A DNA stretch of 64,000 nt from UBA5066 sp048500275 (lineage in GTDB: Bacteria > Acidobacteriota > Thermoanaerobaculia > UBA5066): assembly GCA_048500275.1 (NCBI GenBank), contig JASNYI010000002.1:806001-870000 (forward strand), given 5' to 3'. Below, piece by piece: positions 56,724 to 64,000 of this stretch (the first letter of the stretch is position 1; every line of letters starts with the position of its first letter). The translations under genes were made by a program, and so were the position numbers. The notes beneath the pieces are model-generated. The model had not been told where the DNA came from and did no database searches. It worked only from the letters and a program-made list of their open reading frames with translations.

Positions 56724-57979
56724 GCCGAGCCGCATTCATCCTGGACGGAGCCCGCACCGCATTCGTGAAGGCCGGGACCGACTTCAAGGCCGTCCCCGCC
56801 ACCGACCTGGGGCGAGCCGCCGCCATCGAGGCGATGGCCCGCTCGCGCGTGGAGCCGGGGGAGATCGACCAGGCCGTCTTCGGGAACATCGCGACGCCGC
56901 CCGACGCCGCGAACATCGGGCGCGTCGTCGCCCTGCGCGCCGGGATACCGAAGGAGAAGCCGGCCCACTCGGTGTCGCGCAACTGCGCGTCGGGGATCGA
57001 GTCGATCGTCCAGGCGGCCCGGCTCATCCAGACCGGGGAGGCCGACGTCGTCCTGGCCGGCGGCGTCGAGAGCATGTCGCTGATCCCCTTCATCTACCGC
57101 GAGGACGTGAAGGCGATCCTGACCGAGATCGGGATGGCGCGCTCGGCGGGAGCGCGGGTGCGGGCCTTCCGCAAGATGCCGTGGAAACAGCTCCTGAATC
57201 CCGTCATCGGCCTGAAGCTCGGCCTGACCGACCCGGTCTGCGGCCTGAACATGGGGGAGACCGCCGAGCTCCTCGCCAAGGAGGGCGGCCTCACGCGGGA
57301 AATGCAGGACGCCTTCGCCCTCCGCTCCCACCAGCGCGCCCAGGCCGCCCGGGAGCGGCTGGCCGAGGAGATCGTCCCCGTGCCTCTGCCGCCGGCGTTC
57401 GACAAGGTCGCGACGCTGGACAACGGTGTCCGCGAAGGGCAGACGATGGAGGCGCTCGCCAAGCTGAAGCCGTTCTTCGACCGCACCTACGGCACGGTCA
57501 CGGCGGGCAACTCCTCGCAGATCACCGACGGCGCCGCCGCCGTCGTCGTCGCCTCGGAGGAGTTCGTCGCGAAGCGGAACCTGCCGGTGCTGGCCCGCGT
57601 CGCCGGCTGGGGAGCGGCCGGTCTCGAGCCGGAGAGGATGGGCCTCGGGCCGTCGCGCTCGACGCCGGTCGCCCTGAAGCACGCGGGCGTGCCGTTCGGG
57701 AAGATCGGTCTCGTCGAGCTGAACGAGGCTTTCGCGGCGCAGGTCCTCGCGAACCTTCAGGCCTTCGAGAAGGACCCGGAACTCGGGCCGGTGGACCCTG
57801 CGATCCTGAACCCCAACGGCGGCGCGATCGCGCTCGGTCACCCGGTCGGCGCCTCGGCGACGCGGCTCGTCCTGACGCTCCTGAAGGAGATGAAGCGCCG
57901 GAAGGTGGCGTACGGCCTCGCGACGCTCTGCATCGGGGGCGGCCAGGGGGCCACGATGGTCTTCGAGGGGGTGGCGTGA
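56720..57979 (+). CDS. Acetyl-CoA C-acyltransferase (3-ketoacyl-CoA thiolase)
   Basis: A 419-residue thiolase catalysing the last step of beta-oxidation. The nucleophile is Cys89 (SRNCASGIESI), followed by GGVESMS. The C-terminal GGAIALGHPVGASATR (His) and CIGGGQGA (second Cys) motifs are intact. The N-terminal DGARTAFVKAGTDFK is typical of the FadI/mitochondrial trifunctional type. TTG start (56720) with GGAGG upstream, overlapping the tetR stop by three bases. It probably forms a complex with the FadJ-like protein encoded next. Confidence 0.94.
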   Translation: MSRAAFILDGARTAFVKAGTDFKAVPATDLGRAAAIEAMARSRVEPGEIDQAVFGNIATPPDAANIGRVVALRAGIPKEKPAHSVSRNCASGIESIVQAARLIQTGEADVVLAGGVESMSLIPFIYREDVKAILTEIGMARSAGARVRAFRKMPWKQLLNPVIGLKLGLTDPVCGLNMGETAELLAKEGGLTREMQDAFALRSHQRAQAARERLAEEIVPVPLPPAFDKVATLDNGVREGQTMEALAKLKPFFDRTYGTVTAGNSSQITDGAAAVVVASEEFVAKRNLPVLARVAGWGAAGLEPERMGLGPSRSTPVALKHAGVPFGKIGLVELNEAFAAQVLANLQAFEKDPELGPVDPAILNPNGGAIALGHPVGASATRLVLTLLKEMKRRKVAYGLATLCIGGGQGATMVFEGVA

Positions 57980-60150
57980 TGGGCACGGATGCTGGTAACG
58001 CCTTCCGGCTCGAGGTCGAACCCGACGGCCTCGCGATCCTCACGTTCGACCTCCCGGGCGGCAGGGCGAACAAGTACTCGACGCCGGTGATGGCCGAGCT
58101 GGAGACCGTCCTCGACGGCCTCGCGAAGAGGAGCGACGTGAAGGCGCTCCTCCTCGTCTCGGGCAAGCCCGAGATCTTCATCGCCGGCGCCGACGTGAAC
58201 GAGATCGCGAAGGCCTCCGACCCGGCGGCCATCGCGACGGGCGTGAGGCGGGGGCAGGAGATCTTCGGGAAGCTCGCGAACCTGCCGTTCCCGACGGTCG
58301 CGGCGGTCGAGGGGGCCTGCGTCGGCGGAGGCTGCGAGACCCTCCTCGCGATGGACTGGCGGCTCGCGTCCGACTCGAAGAAGACGCAGATCGGCCTCCC
58401 CGAGATCAAGCTCGGGATCCTCCCCGCATGGGGCGGGACGACGCGCCTGCCGAGGGTCGTCGGCCTCACGGCCGCGCTCGACGTCATCCTCGCCGGGAAG
58501 GTCGTCGACTCGAAGCGGGCGAAGCGGATGGGGCTCGTGGACGAGCTCGTCCCGGCGCCGATCCTCCTCGAGGCGGCGAAGAGGTTCGCCCGGGGCAAGT
58601 TCGGGACCCGGAAGAGAGCGAACGCCGCGCCCGACGGCGGGCCGCTCCGGGTCGCGCCGAAGACGGCGATGGACCGGTTCCTCGAAGGGGTGGGACGGCC
58701 GGTCGTCTTCCGGAAGGCCCGCGCGTCGGTGATGAAGGAGACGCACGGGAACTACCCGGCGCCGCTGGAGGCGCTCGAGGCGGTGAGGAAGGGGTTCGGC
58801 AGGCCGCTGGCCGAGGCCCTGGAGCTGGAGGTCGCGGGGGTGGGCCGCCTCGTGGGCACCCCGGCGATGCGGAGCCTCGTGAACCTCTTCTTCCGGATGG
58901 AAGACGTGAAGAAGGAGACGGGCGCCGCGGAGGGCGTGGCGCCCCGGGCCGTGAAACGGGTCGGCGTCCTCGGCGCCGGCGCCATGGGGGGCGGCATCGC
59001 CCAGCTCGCGGCCGACAAGGGATGGCCCGTCCGGATGAAGGACATCCGCCACGAGGCGCTCGCGGCCGGCTGGGCTCAGGCTGCGAAGATCTGGCAGGAG
59101 CGCGTGAAGCGCCGCCGGATGACCCGGACCGAGCTCGCCTCGAAGATGTCGCTCCTCTCGGGCGGGCTGGGGTGGGAGGGCTTCGACGCCTGCGACGTGA
59201 CGATCGAGGCGGTCCTCGAGAAGCTCGCGGTCAAGCAGGCGGTCCTGAAGGAATGGGAGGCGGTCGCCAGGCCGGAGGCGATCTTCGCCTCGAACACCTC
59301 GACGCTCCCGATCACGGAGATCGCGAAGGCGGCGGAACGCCCCGAGCGGGTCGTCGGGATGCACTTCTTCAACCCGGTTCACAAGATGCCGCTCGTCGAG
59401 GTCATCTTCGGAGAGAAGACCGCGCCCGACGTGACGGCGACGATCTTCGACCTCGCGAAGAAGATGGGTAAGACGCCGGTCGTCGTGAAGGACGCGCCGG
59501 GCTTCCTCGTGAACCGGATCCTCTCGCCCTACCTCGGCGAGGCGGTGCGCCTCCTCCTCGAGGGGGTCTCGATGGAGGCGATCGACCGCGGGATGCGGGT
59601 CTTCGGGATGCCGGTCGGGCCGATCGAGCTCCTCGACGACGTCGGGATCGACGTCGCGGCCAAGGGGGCCGAGACGCTCTCGGTCGCCTGGCCCGATCGG
59701 ATGCCGGTCGACCCGGCCTTCGGAAAGCTCGTCACGTCGACGCGCCTCGGCCGGAAGACGAAGAAGGGCTTCTACCGCTACGAGGGGGACAAGCGCGTCG
59801 GCCCCGACCCCGGGGCGTACACGGCGCTCGGGGTCGCTTCGCCCGGTTCCGCGAGCCTGTCGCAGGACGCCCTGGAGGCGCGATTGATCTACCCGATGGT
59901 GAACGAGGCGGCGTACTGTCTCGAGGACGGTATCGTGACGGGCCCCGACAAGCTCGACCTCGCGATGATCTTCGGGATCGGCTTCCCGCCGTTCCGCGGA
60001 GGCCTCTGCGCTTTCGCCGACTCGCGCGGCGCCGCCGCCGTCGCCGACGCCCTCTCCCGGCTCGCCTCGGAGAAGGGCCCCCGCTTCAAACCCGCCCCGC
60101 TCCTCGCCGACCTGGCGAAGCGGGGGAGCACGTTCTTCGGGAGGGAGTAG
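57979..60150 (+). CDS. Multifunctional enoyl-CoA hydratase/3-hydroxyacyl-CoA dehydrogenase (FadJ/FadB-like)
   Basis: A 723-residue fused enzyme for the middle two steps of beta-oxidation. Residues about 10-190 form the crotonase domain (FIAGADVNEI, VEGACVGGGCETLLAMDWRLA, LPEIKLGILPAWGGTTRLPR, with both catalytic Glu residues). Residues about 325-505 form the NAD-binding domain (VGVLGAGAMGGGIAQLAADKG; catalytic His in MHFFNPVHKMPLVEV; KDAPGFLVNRI). The C-terminal dehydrogenase dimer domains follow (GMPVGPIELLDDVG; GIGFPPFRGGL). The ATG shares one base with the thiolase stop. Confidence 0.96.
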   Translation: MGTDAGNAFRLEVEPDGLAILTFDLPGGRANKYSTPVMAELETVLDGLAKRSDVKALLLVSGKPEIFIAGADVNEIAKASDPAAIATGVRRGQEIFGKLANLPFPTVAAVEGACVGGGCETLLAMDWRLASDSKKTQIGLPEIKLGILPAWGGTTRLPRVVGLTAALDVILAGKVVDSKRAKRMGLVDELVPAPILLEAAKRFARGKFGTRKRANAAPDGGPLRVAPKTAMDRFLEGVGRPVVFRKARASVMKETHGNYPAPLEALEAVRKGFGRPLAEALELEVAGVGRLVGTPAMRSLVNLFFRMEDVKKETGAAEGVAPRAVKRVGVLGAGAMGGGIAQLAADKGWPVRMKDIRHEALAAGWAQAAKIWQERVKRRRMTRTELASKMSLLSGGLGWEGFDACDVTIEAVLEKLAVKQAVLKEWEAVARPEAIFASNTSTLPITEIAKAAERPERVVGMHFFNPVHKMPLVEVIFGEKTAPDVTATIFDLAKKMGKTPVVVKDAPGFLVNRILSPYLGEAVRLLLEGVSMEAIDRGMRVFGMPVGPIELLDDVGIDVAAKGAETLSVAWPDRMPVDPAFGKLVTSTRLGRKTKKGFYRYEGDKRVGPDPGAYTALGVASPGSASLSQDALEARLIYPMVNEAAYCLEDGIVTGPDKLDLAMIFGIGFPPFRGGLCAFADSRGAAAVADALSRLASEKGPRFKPAPLLADLAKRGSTFFGRE

Positions 60151-60152
60151 CC

Positions 60153-61940
60153 ATGTCGACCGTCAAGACCGACAAGACCGACAAGACCGCCAAGGCCGAG
60201 ACCGAGGCCCCGTCGTTCCTGAAGTCGCTCTACCAGGGGCGCTTCGACGAGACGCTCGTGTTCCCCTTCCCGGAGATCCCGGAGGACACGAAGGAGCTCG
60301 TCACGGCATTCGCCGACGCCTACCGCGACTTCGACGCCCAGCACATCGACTCCGAGAAGATCGACGCCGACCACTTCTTCCCGCGGGACGTCGTAAAGGG
60401 TCTCGGGGACCTAGGGGCGATGGGGATGTCGATTCCCGAGGAGTACGGCGGGAGCGGCTTCAGCGCGACCGCCTACTGCAAGATGATGGAGGTCATCGGG
60501 CCCCTGGACGCCTCGGCCGCCATCGTCGTCGGGGCTCACCAGTCCATCGGGATCAAGCCGCTCCTCCTCTTCGGGAGCGACGAGCAGAAGAAGAGGTGGC
60601 TCCCCGACCTCGCCACCGGGAAGATGGTCGGCGCGTTCTGCCTGACGGAGCCGGAAGCGGGCTCCGACGCCGCCTCGCTCAAGATGACCGCGGTCTACGA
60701 CCCGGCGACGGACGAGTACGTCCTCGACGGGACCAAGCAGTGGATCTCGAACGGCGGGTTCGCGAAGTTCTTCACGGTCTTCGCGCGCATCCCGGAGGCG
60801 GGCGTCGAGAAGGGCTCGCACAAGGAGATCGCCTGCTTCGCCGTCGTCACGAACGACGACGGGACACTCCCCGGCCTCTCGCGCGGCGCGGAGGAGAAGA
60901 AGCTCGGCCTCTGCGCCTCCTCGACCTGCCAGATCATCCTCGAGGGGTGCCGCGTCCCCGCCTTCAACATCATCGGCGGCAAGGGGAACGGTTTCCGGGT
61001 CGCCGTGGAGACGCTCAACACCGGTCGGACGTCGCTCGGCGCGGGCGCCGTCGGCGGGTGCAAGCAGATGATCAAGCTGGCCGTCGAGCACGCGACGCAG
61101 CGCAAGCAGTTCAAGACCCCCATCGCCGAGTTCGAGATGATCCGGGAAAAGATCGCCGAGATGACGGCGCACACCTACGTCCTGGAGTCGATGGTCTACA
61201 TGACCGCCGGCCTCGTGGACCGCAAGGCCGACTACTCGCTCGAGGGGGCCTGCTGCAAGGTCTGGGGCACCGAGCTCCTCTGGAAGACGATCAACGAGTC
61301 GCTCCAGATCGCTGGCGGCAACGGATTCATGAACGAGTACCCGTACGGGCGCGGGATCCGGGACAGCCGCATCAACATGATCTTCGAGGGGACGAACGAG
61401 ATCCTCCGCCTCTTCATCGCGCTCACCGGGATGAAGGAGGCGGGAGACGTGCTGAAGGAGGTCCAGCACGCGCTCCACAAGCCGGTCGCCGAGTACGGCG
61501 TCCTCATCGGCCACGCGCAGAAGTGGATGCGCGGAGCCACCCACTACAAGCTCGACAAGGTCCACCCGTCGCTCGCCCCCGAGGCGGACCAGGTCGGCAA
61601 GTACGCGGCCGTCCTGCGCAACGCCTGCGAGACGATGGTCTACCGCAACAAGAAGAACGTCGTGAACCGGCAGTACCTCCTCCACCGGATTGCCGACGTC
61701 GTCATGGACCTCTACGCCCAGATCGCCGCGCTCTCGCGCGTGACGGCCTCCATCGAGAAGAAGGGGGAGGAGAAGGCGAAGGCGGAGATCCAGATCGTCC
61801 GCTGGTTCGCCTTCCAGGCGCGGCACCGGATGGTGGCGAACCTGAAGGCCCTCGACAAGCACAAGGACGACGAGGCGACCGCGATCAGCAGCGCGGCGTA
61901 CGAGGCAGGCGGCTATCCCTTCGACCTCTGGGGCTGGTGA
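60153..61940 (+). CDS. Acyl-CoA dehydrogenase
   Basis: A 595-residue flavoprotein for the first oxidation of acyl-CoA. Core motifs are EYGGSGFSATAYCKM, GAFCLTEPEAGSDAASLKM (flavin/substrate loop), WISNGGFAKFFTVFA, and IFEGTNEILRLF with the catalytic Glu. The C-terminal ~150-residue extension (NKKNVVNRQYLLHRIADVV) is like VLCAD/ACAD9 enzymes, implying long-chain substrates and perhaps membrane association. The N-terminal KTDKTDKTAKAETEA segment is disordered. It starts 3 bases after the FadJ-like gene. Confidence 0.95.
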   Translation: MSTVKTDKTDKTAKAETEAPSFLKSLYQGRFDETLVFPFPEIPEDTKELVTAFADAYRDFDAQHIDSEKIDADHFFPRDVVKGLGDLGAMGMSIPEEYGGSGFSATAYCKMMEVIGPLDASAAIVVGAHQSIGIKPLLLFGSDEQKKRWLPDLATGKMVGAFCLTEPEAGSDAASLKMTAVYDPATDEYVLDGTKQWISNGGFAKFFTVFARIPEAGVEKGSHKEIACFAVVTNDDGTLPGLSRGAEEKKLGLCASSTCQIILEGCRVPAFNIIGGKGNGFRVAVETLNTGRTSLGAGAVGGCKQMIKLAVEHATQRKQFKTPIAEFEMIREKIAEMTAHTYVLESMVYMTAGLVDRKADYSLEGACCKVWGTELLWKTINESLQIAGGNGFMNEYPYGRGIRDSRINMIFEGTNEILRLFIALTGMKEAGDVLKEVQHALHKPVAEYGVLIGHAQKWMRGATHYKLDKVHPSLAPEADQVGKYAAVLRNACETMVYRNKKNVVNRQYLLHRIADVVMDLYAQIAALSRVTASIEKKGEEKAKAEIQIVRWFAFQARHRMVANLKALDKHKDDEATAISSAAYEAGGYPFDLWGW

Positions 61941-61962
61941 GGCTCGGGCGGGGGGCCGGGCT

Positions 61963-62988
61963 ATGCCGGCTCCCCGCCGACGCTCTCCGGCTTCCCGGCG
62001 CGGCGCCGCGGCCGTGCCGGTCGTCACGCTCCCGATCCCGACCCCTTTCCCGGTCGGGCCGGTCAACGTCCACCTGATCCCGCTGGAGCCGGTCACCCTC
62101 GTCGACACCGGGCCCCTCACGGACGTGGCGTGGGACGGCCTCCGGCACGGGCTTGCGCGGCATGGGCTCTCGGTCGCTGACGTGGAGCGGGTTCTCCTCA
62201 CCCACGGCCACCAGGACCACTTCGGCCTCGCCGCGCGGATCGAGCGGGCGGGCGGGGCGCGGCTCCTCGGCGGCCGCCTCGACCGGGGGCACTTCCGGGG
62301 CCGGCGCAACACGCGGCTCCTCCTCGAGGCGCTCACGCGGGCCGGTTTCGGCGCGCTGGAGCGGCTCGCGATGTCCGCCATGACCGTCGCCGTGGACCAC
62401 TTCGCCGAGCCGCTCTCCTCGTGGGACGAGCTCGCCGGAGGCGAGGTCCTGCCGGGCGACGGCTGGTCGGTGGTCGTCCGGTCGGTCCCCGGCCACACTC
62501 CGGGGAGCCTCACGTTCGAGGTGCCGGAGGCGGGAGTGATCTTCACGGGAGACACGGTCCTGCGCGACATCACGCCGAACGCGATCGTCGACGAGGACCC
62601 CGAGAAGCCGGGCGAGGCCTTCCGGAGCGTCAGCCGCTACTTCGAGTCGCTCGACGCCATCGACGCCGGCGCCTCCACGATGCTGACCGGTCACGGCCGC
62701 CGGATCCCCGACTTCGTCGCCCACCGCGCGAAGCTCGAGGGGAAGTACGCCTTCCGCACCGGTCAGATCGAGCGCGCCCTCGCCGGACCTCCGAAGACCG
62801 TCGCCGACCTCTGCCGGAAGATCTTCCCGACCGTCCGCCCGATGGACCTCTACCTCGCCTACTCCGAGGTCCTCGGCTTCCTCATGTACCTGGAAGACCT
62901 CGGCCGCGCCGAGAGGATCCGCGGCCCCCTCCGGGACCGCTGGACCCGGGGGTCAGGTCTGCACCCTACGCTCTACGGCGCGCCGTAG
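61963..62988 (+). CDS. MBL-fold metallo-hydrolase ending in a palindrome-encoded tail
   Basis: A 341-residue metallo-beta-lactamase-fold hydrolase. The zinc motif is THGHQDHFG. The later His is in VPGHTPGSLTFEV and the bridging Asp in FTGDTVLRD, with the final HGRRI. The C-terminal helical extension (CRKIFPTVRPMDLYLAYSEVLGFLMYLEDLG) is the usual LACTB2-like domain. The last 11 residues, SGLHPTLYGAP, come from a perfect palindrome and are not part of the family. It overlaps the convergent ThiD-like gene by 16 bases. The substrate is unknown, perhaps a thioester. Confidence 0.9.
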   Translation: MPAPRRRSPASRRGAAAVPVVTLPIPTPFPVGPVNVHLIPLEPVTLVDTGPLTDVAWDGLRHGLARHGLSVADVERVLLTHGHQDHFGLAARIERAGGARLLGGRLDRGHFRGRRNTRLLLEALTRAGFGALERLAMSAMTVAVDHFAEPLSSWDELAGGEVLPGDGWSVVVRSVPGHTPGSLTFEVPEAGVIFTGDTVLRDITPNAIVDEDPEKPGEAFRSVSRYFESLDAIDAGASTMLTGHGRRIPDFVAHRAKLEGKYAFRTGQIERALAGPPKTVADLCRKIFPTVRPMDLYLAYSEVLGFLMYLEDLGRAERIRGPLRDRWTRGSGLHPTLYGAP

Positions 62989-63020
62989 AGCGTAGGGTGC
63001 AGACCTGACCCCGAGCTCCA
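62941..63020. repeat. REP-like palindrome (64-bp perfect core, 80 bp imperfect)
   Basis: Perfectly self-complementary from 62949 to 63012, centred between 62980 and 62981 without a loop. The outer 8 bases on each side are mostly complementary (three mismatched pairs). The arms begin GGGGTCAGGTCTGCACCCTA. It contains the stop codons of both convergent genes as mirror images (62986-62988 and 62973-62975). As RNA it would form a very stable hairpin on either strand and could serve as a two-way terminator, although no T-run follows. A one-arm copy occurs near 6400. Confidence 0.95.
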
Positions 63021-63752
63021 GCCTCCCGCCAGGGCTCGGCGGACGAGGGCGAGGGCGCGGGCGACGGCGTCGGGGAGGGTCTCGCCGGCGGCGAGCCAGG
63101 CGGTGACGGCGGCCGAGAGGAGTCCGCCGGCGCCGCAGGACGGGGAGGCGTCGGCGCGCGGCGCCTCGAAACGGTGCCAGGTGCGGCCGTCGAGGAGGCC
63201 GTCGACGACGGTCGGGCCCTCCGCGCAGCCGCCGGTGAGGAGGACGGCGCCGGGGCCGAGAGCCTGGATGCGGCGGGCGGCCGCCTTCGCGTCGGCCTCC
63301 CCGCGAACCGCGAAGCCGGCGAGGACGGAGGCTTCGAGGAGGTTCAGCGTCAGGAGCGTGGAACCCGGCAGCAGGTCGTGAACGAGCGCCTGGAGGACGG
63401 TCGAGCGGACGAGCCGGACGCCCGAGGCGGGTGCGAAGCCCGGATCGACGACGGTCGGCGCGGGCGCGGCGGCGAGCGCTCTGGCGACGGCCCTGGCCGC
63501 CGGGACGTTCGTCAGGAGGCCGACCTTGACGGCCGAGGGGGGGCCGGACTCGAGGCTGGCCTCGAGGGAGGCCCGGAGCGCCGCCACGGGGATGTCGTGC
63601 ACCGGCCCGGGCCGCCTCAGCCCGTGGACCGTCGTGGCGGTGACGACCCCGGAGCCGGAGACGCCGAGGGCGTCGAAGGCGAGGAGGTCGGCGGCGAGCA
63701 GGCCGCCGCCGGGGTCCGCGGCCGAGATCGCGAGGGCGCACGGGACGGGCAT
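62973..63752 (-). CDS. ThiD-like hydroxymethylpyrimidine/phosphomethylpyrimidine kinase (divergent, altered C-terminus)
   Basis: A 259-residue ribokinase-superfamily protein resembling ThiD, which phosphorylates the thiamine pyrimidine. It has the N-terminal ALAISAADPGGG start (usual ThiD: SGSDPSGGAG), VTATTVHG, AVKVGLLTN, TVVDPGFA and LTLNLLEASVLAG. The normal anion-hole/catalytic HGTGC near the C-terminus is here SCGAGGLLSAAV, so catalysis may differ. The natural C-terminal end has been replaced by SGLHPTLYGAP from the palindrome. ATG start at 63752. No other thi gene is nearby. Confidence 0.8.
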   Translation of the reverse strand: MPVPCALAISAADPGGGLLAADLLAFDALGVSGSGVVTATTVHGLRRPGPVHDIPVAALRASLEASLESGPPSAVKVGLLTNVPAARAVARALAAAPAPTVVDPGFAPASGVRLVRSTVLQALVHDLLPGSTLLTLNLLEASVLAGFAVRGEADAKAAARRIQALGPGAVLLTGGCAEGPTVVDGLLDGRTWHRFEAPRADASPSCGAGGLLSAAVTAWLAAGETLPDAVARALALVRRALAGGWSSGSGLHPTLYGAP

Positions 63753-63779
63753 CCCCGTGAGTTTAGACGCACCTCCTGC

Positions 63780-63785
63780 TATCCT
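63780..63785 (+). promoter_or_regulatory. -10-like element before the peroxiredoxin gene
   Basis: TATCCT in the context TGCTATCCTCGGCG, very similar to the site at 39348. It lies 24 bases before the GTG start at 63810, leaving room for the GGGAGGA ribosome-binding site. Confidence 0.45.
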
Positions 63786-63809
63786 CGGCGTCCGGGAGGA
63801 CGTCAGAAA

Positions 63810-64000
63810 GTGGCTGAAGAAACGCACGCCCCGACCCCGCTCGCGGCCGGCGCGCCGGCCCCGCCGTTCAAGCTCCCCGGTCGATCCGGCACCGAGGTCG
63901 CCCTGTCGGACTTCGCCGGGAAGGGCCACGTCCTCGTCTACTTCTACCCGAAGGACGACACCCCCGGCTGCACGAAGGAAGCCTGCAGCCTTCGGGACGG
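63810..64000 (+). CDS. bcp: Bcp/PrxQ-type peroxiredoxin (truncated by window end)
   Basis: The first 63 residues of a thiol peroxidase of the Bcp/PrxQ group, which reduces hydroperoxides using thioredoxin. Visible are the DFAGKGHVLVYFYPKDDTPGCTKEAC stretch, with the peroxidatic Cys in TPGC and the resolving Cys five residues later in KEAC, as in PrxQ. GTG start with GGGAGGA 10 bases upstream. The gene runs off the right end of the window. Confidence 0.93.
   Translation, partial: MAEETHAPTPLAAGAPAPPFKLPGRSGTEVALSDFAGKGHVLVYFYPKDDTPGCTKEACSLRD

Overview
The window is a high-G+C bacterial chromosome segment (host lines count about 72% G+C; a sampled 60-base line at 57361 has 43 G/C). It is densely packed, with many GTG and TTG starts and 4-bp stop/start overlaps. 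A VWFA-related secreted protein of the acidobacterial type, an Oar-like TonB-dependent receptor with a carboxypeptidase-regulatory domain, and duplicated peptide-binding lipoproteins point to Acidobacteriota (Thermoanaerobaculia/Holophagae-like). That placement is inference: no rRNA or other strong marker gene is present.

Layout. 1-6.3 kb: two tandem dipeptide-type solute-binding proteins, an M28 peptidase and a DEAD-box RNA helicase. 6.4-16 kb: acyl-CoA-binding protein, hemerythrin, phosphohexomutase, VWFA protein with a divergent partner, SppA protease and a modBC pair without modA. 16.1-31.6 kb: one carbohydrate locus (LacI regulator with an operator, TonB receptor, GH144-type lipoprotein, sugar-binding lipoprotein, two permeases, a large discoidin/alpha-barrel protein, a GH94 phosphorylase and a convergent GH1 beta-glucosidase), best read as a beta-1,2-glucan or related beta-glucan uptake and degradation system. 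31.7-41.2 kb: housekeeping genes (HIBADH-like dehydrogenase, HAD-UbiA fusion, PTPS/QueD, surE-pcm-acylphosphatase, tRNA-Arg(CCT), a WaaP-like kinase) and an ECF sigma/anti-sigma/Spy-like envelope-stress cassette. 41.2-47.1 kb (minus strand): a BMP-type nucleoside ABC importer with a methyltransferase and a pteridine-reductase-like SDR. 47.2-48.9 kb and 56.0-61.9 kb: fatty-acid activation and beta-oxidation genes (FadD, TetR/FadR, thiolase, FadJ-like, acyl-CoA dehydrogenase). 62-64 kb: an MBL hydrolase and a ThiD-like kinase converging on a perfect palindrome, then the start of a Bcp peroxiredoxin.

The fatty-acid genes are split by a 7-kb accessory island (about 48942-56012) of visibly lower G+C (34 of 60 in the line at 51601). 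It holds an integrase C-terminal remnant, a RelB/RelE-type toxin-antitoxin pair, a secreted protein with an Rhs-like junction and a CdiA/Rhs-like C-terminal toxin domain followed at once by a candidate immunity gene, two different AlbA_2 (Schlafen-like) proteins, an orphan gene, and a 1.3-kb non-coding tract built from two copies of a composite hairpin repeat. This conflict/defence-like island is the most likely site of something undescribed.

Other notable points are a 64-bp perfect palindrome that gives two convergent, unrelated proteins the same C-terminal tail (SGLHPTLYGAP), a probable CTG start for modB, a FadR-type operator over the tetR start codon, and a recurrent extended -10-like motif (GCTAnnnTCGG) a few bases before several GTG starts, which suggests leaderless transcripts.
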